Assembly: GCA_045595845.1 (NCBI GenBank)
Contig: JAZOBF010000005.1
Location: forward strand, 1-5,914
Direction: 5' to 3'
DNA: 5,914 nt
Source: RGIG3009 sp045595845
Lineage (GTDB): Bacteria > Bacillota > Clostridia > Oscillospirales > Acutalibacteraceae
The position numbers and the translations under genes are program-made. The notes under the pieces were generated by a model. It did not search any database, was not told the origin of the DNA, and worked only from the letters and a program-made list of their open reading frames with translations. Positions within the stretch are counted from its first letter, which is position 1, and each line of letters opens with the position of its first letter. Of this stretch, positions 5,574-5,914 are shown in pieces.

Positions 5574-5771
5574 TTATTTCTCCAAATGGGCGTTGATCTT
5601 CGCAACCAGTGCATCGGCATCGACACCATGAACAGCACAAGCTTGTCCGAGTGTTTCACCACGGGCCGACGGGCAACCGAGACAATGCATACCCATTTCC
5701 AAGAAAAACGGAGCCGTAGTGCGGTCCATATCCAGAATATCACCGATAATCGAATCTTTTGTTACCTTCAT
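5574..5771 (-). CDS. DUF1858 redox-disulfide domain protein
   Basis: The product has 65 residues, the whole of a DUF1858 domain (TIGR03980, described as hybrid-cluster-protein-associated redox disulfide domain). It starts MKVTKDSIIGDILDMD, continues with FLEMGMHCLGCPSARGE and ends in a helical segment (VDADALVAKINAHLEK). The CLGC pair (Cys30, Cys33) is the presumed redox or metal-binding site, and Cys44 follows in GQACAVHG. Its biochemical role is not established; it is common in anaerobes. I chose the ATG at 5771 because AAAGGA sits 8 nt upstream and overlaps the alternative ATG at 5780. No hybrid cluster protein gene is visible nearby. It has its own promoter and terminator, so it looks monocistronic. 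Confidence 0.9.
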   Translation of the reverse strand: MKVTKDSIIGDILDMDRTTAPFFLEMGMHCLGCPSARGETLGQACAVHGVDADALVAKINAHLEK

Positions 5772-5794
5772 GTGAATCATCCTTTCTTATTTCT

Positions 5795-5822
5795 ATTGTA
5801 CCATAGTTTTTCCGTTTTGCAA
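5795..5822 (-). promoter_or_regulatory. Sigma-A promoter for the DUF1858 gene
   Basis: On the minus strand TTGCAA (5817-5822) is followed after 16 nt by TACAAT (5795-5800), preceded by TGG, which gives an extended -10. The -35 box directly follows the rsmE stop codon, and no hairpin separates them, so rsmE transcripts may also run through this gene. Confidence 0.7.
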
Positions 5823-5914
5823 TCATAAATTCATGTTACCGGTCAGTTGCATAATCACCGACAACGCAACAAGCGGTGCCGTTTCACAACGCAAGATGCG
5901 TTTCCCAAGTGTGG
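5823..5914 (-). CDS. rsmE: C-terminus of 16S rRNA m3U1498 methyltransferase RsmE (partial)
   Basis: The last 29 residues are present, beginning TLGKRILRCETAPLVALSV and ending with a TGA at 5823-5825. The segment LGKRILRxETAP near the C-terminus is the signature of RsmE, a SPOUT-class (knotted) methyltransferase that modifies U1498 of 16S rRNA using S-adenosylmethionine; this loop contributes to the knot and cofactor site. Cys replaces the common Thr in RTETAP. The rest of the gene lies beyond the right edge. It is on the same strand as the trmK unit, which makes this flank a cluster of RNA-modification and translation genes. Confidence 0.9.
   Translation of the reverse strand, partial: TLGKRILRCETAPLVALSVIMQLTGNMNL

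Overview
The window looks like chromosomal DNA of a low-to-medium GC Firmicute, most likely an anaerobic member of the Clostridia (Oscillospirales/Lachnospirales-like). The reasons are sigma-A promoters close to TTGACA/TATAAT, strong AGGAGG-type ribosome sites, short hairpin-plus-T terminators, a DUF1858 redox protein, a Thr-rich lipoprotein, and the trmK-nif3 pair known from Bacillus and its relatives. No species can be named from sequence alone.

Layout. The left edge holds the start of a secreted lipoprotein gene (minus strand, cut by the window). It is divergent from a 75-residue XRE-family repressor gene (plus strand), and the two share a compact intergenic region with overlapping promoters and a dyad. 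The repressor gene ends in a strong terminator. Next comes a small decayed copy of the 3' end of rqcH (771-845, minus). Then a stand-alone gene for an intracellular GH39-like glycoside hydrolase (946-2241, plus) follows, with its own promoter and terminator. It converges on the intact rqcH gene (2366-4123, minus). To the right lies a tightly packed minus-strand unit, trmK-nif3-rqcH: trmK and nif3 overlap by 4 nt, and nif3 and rqcH are 5 nt apart. Upstream of it is a DUF1858 gene with its own promoter and terminator, and at the right edge the last 29 codons of rsmE.

Functions. The right half is a housekeeping block centred on RNA modification and translation: RsmE methylates 16S rRNA, TrmK methylates tRNA A22, Nif3 is a conserved metal-binding protein of debated function, and RqcH rescues stalled 50S subunits by adding alanine tails. 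The left half looks accessory: a lone sugar hydrolase, a small repressor and a lipoprotein.

Most notable observation. The last ~24 codons of rqcH and the start of its downstream terminator occur twice in the same orientation, flanking the GH39 gene. The intact copy belongs to rqcH; the distal copy carries mainly amino-acid-changing substitutions. This is what an old insertion, or a duplication followed by deletion, at the rqcH 3' end would leave. I see no integrase or transposase, and no clear new defence or mobile system in this window.
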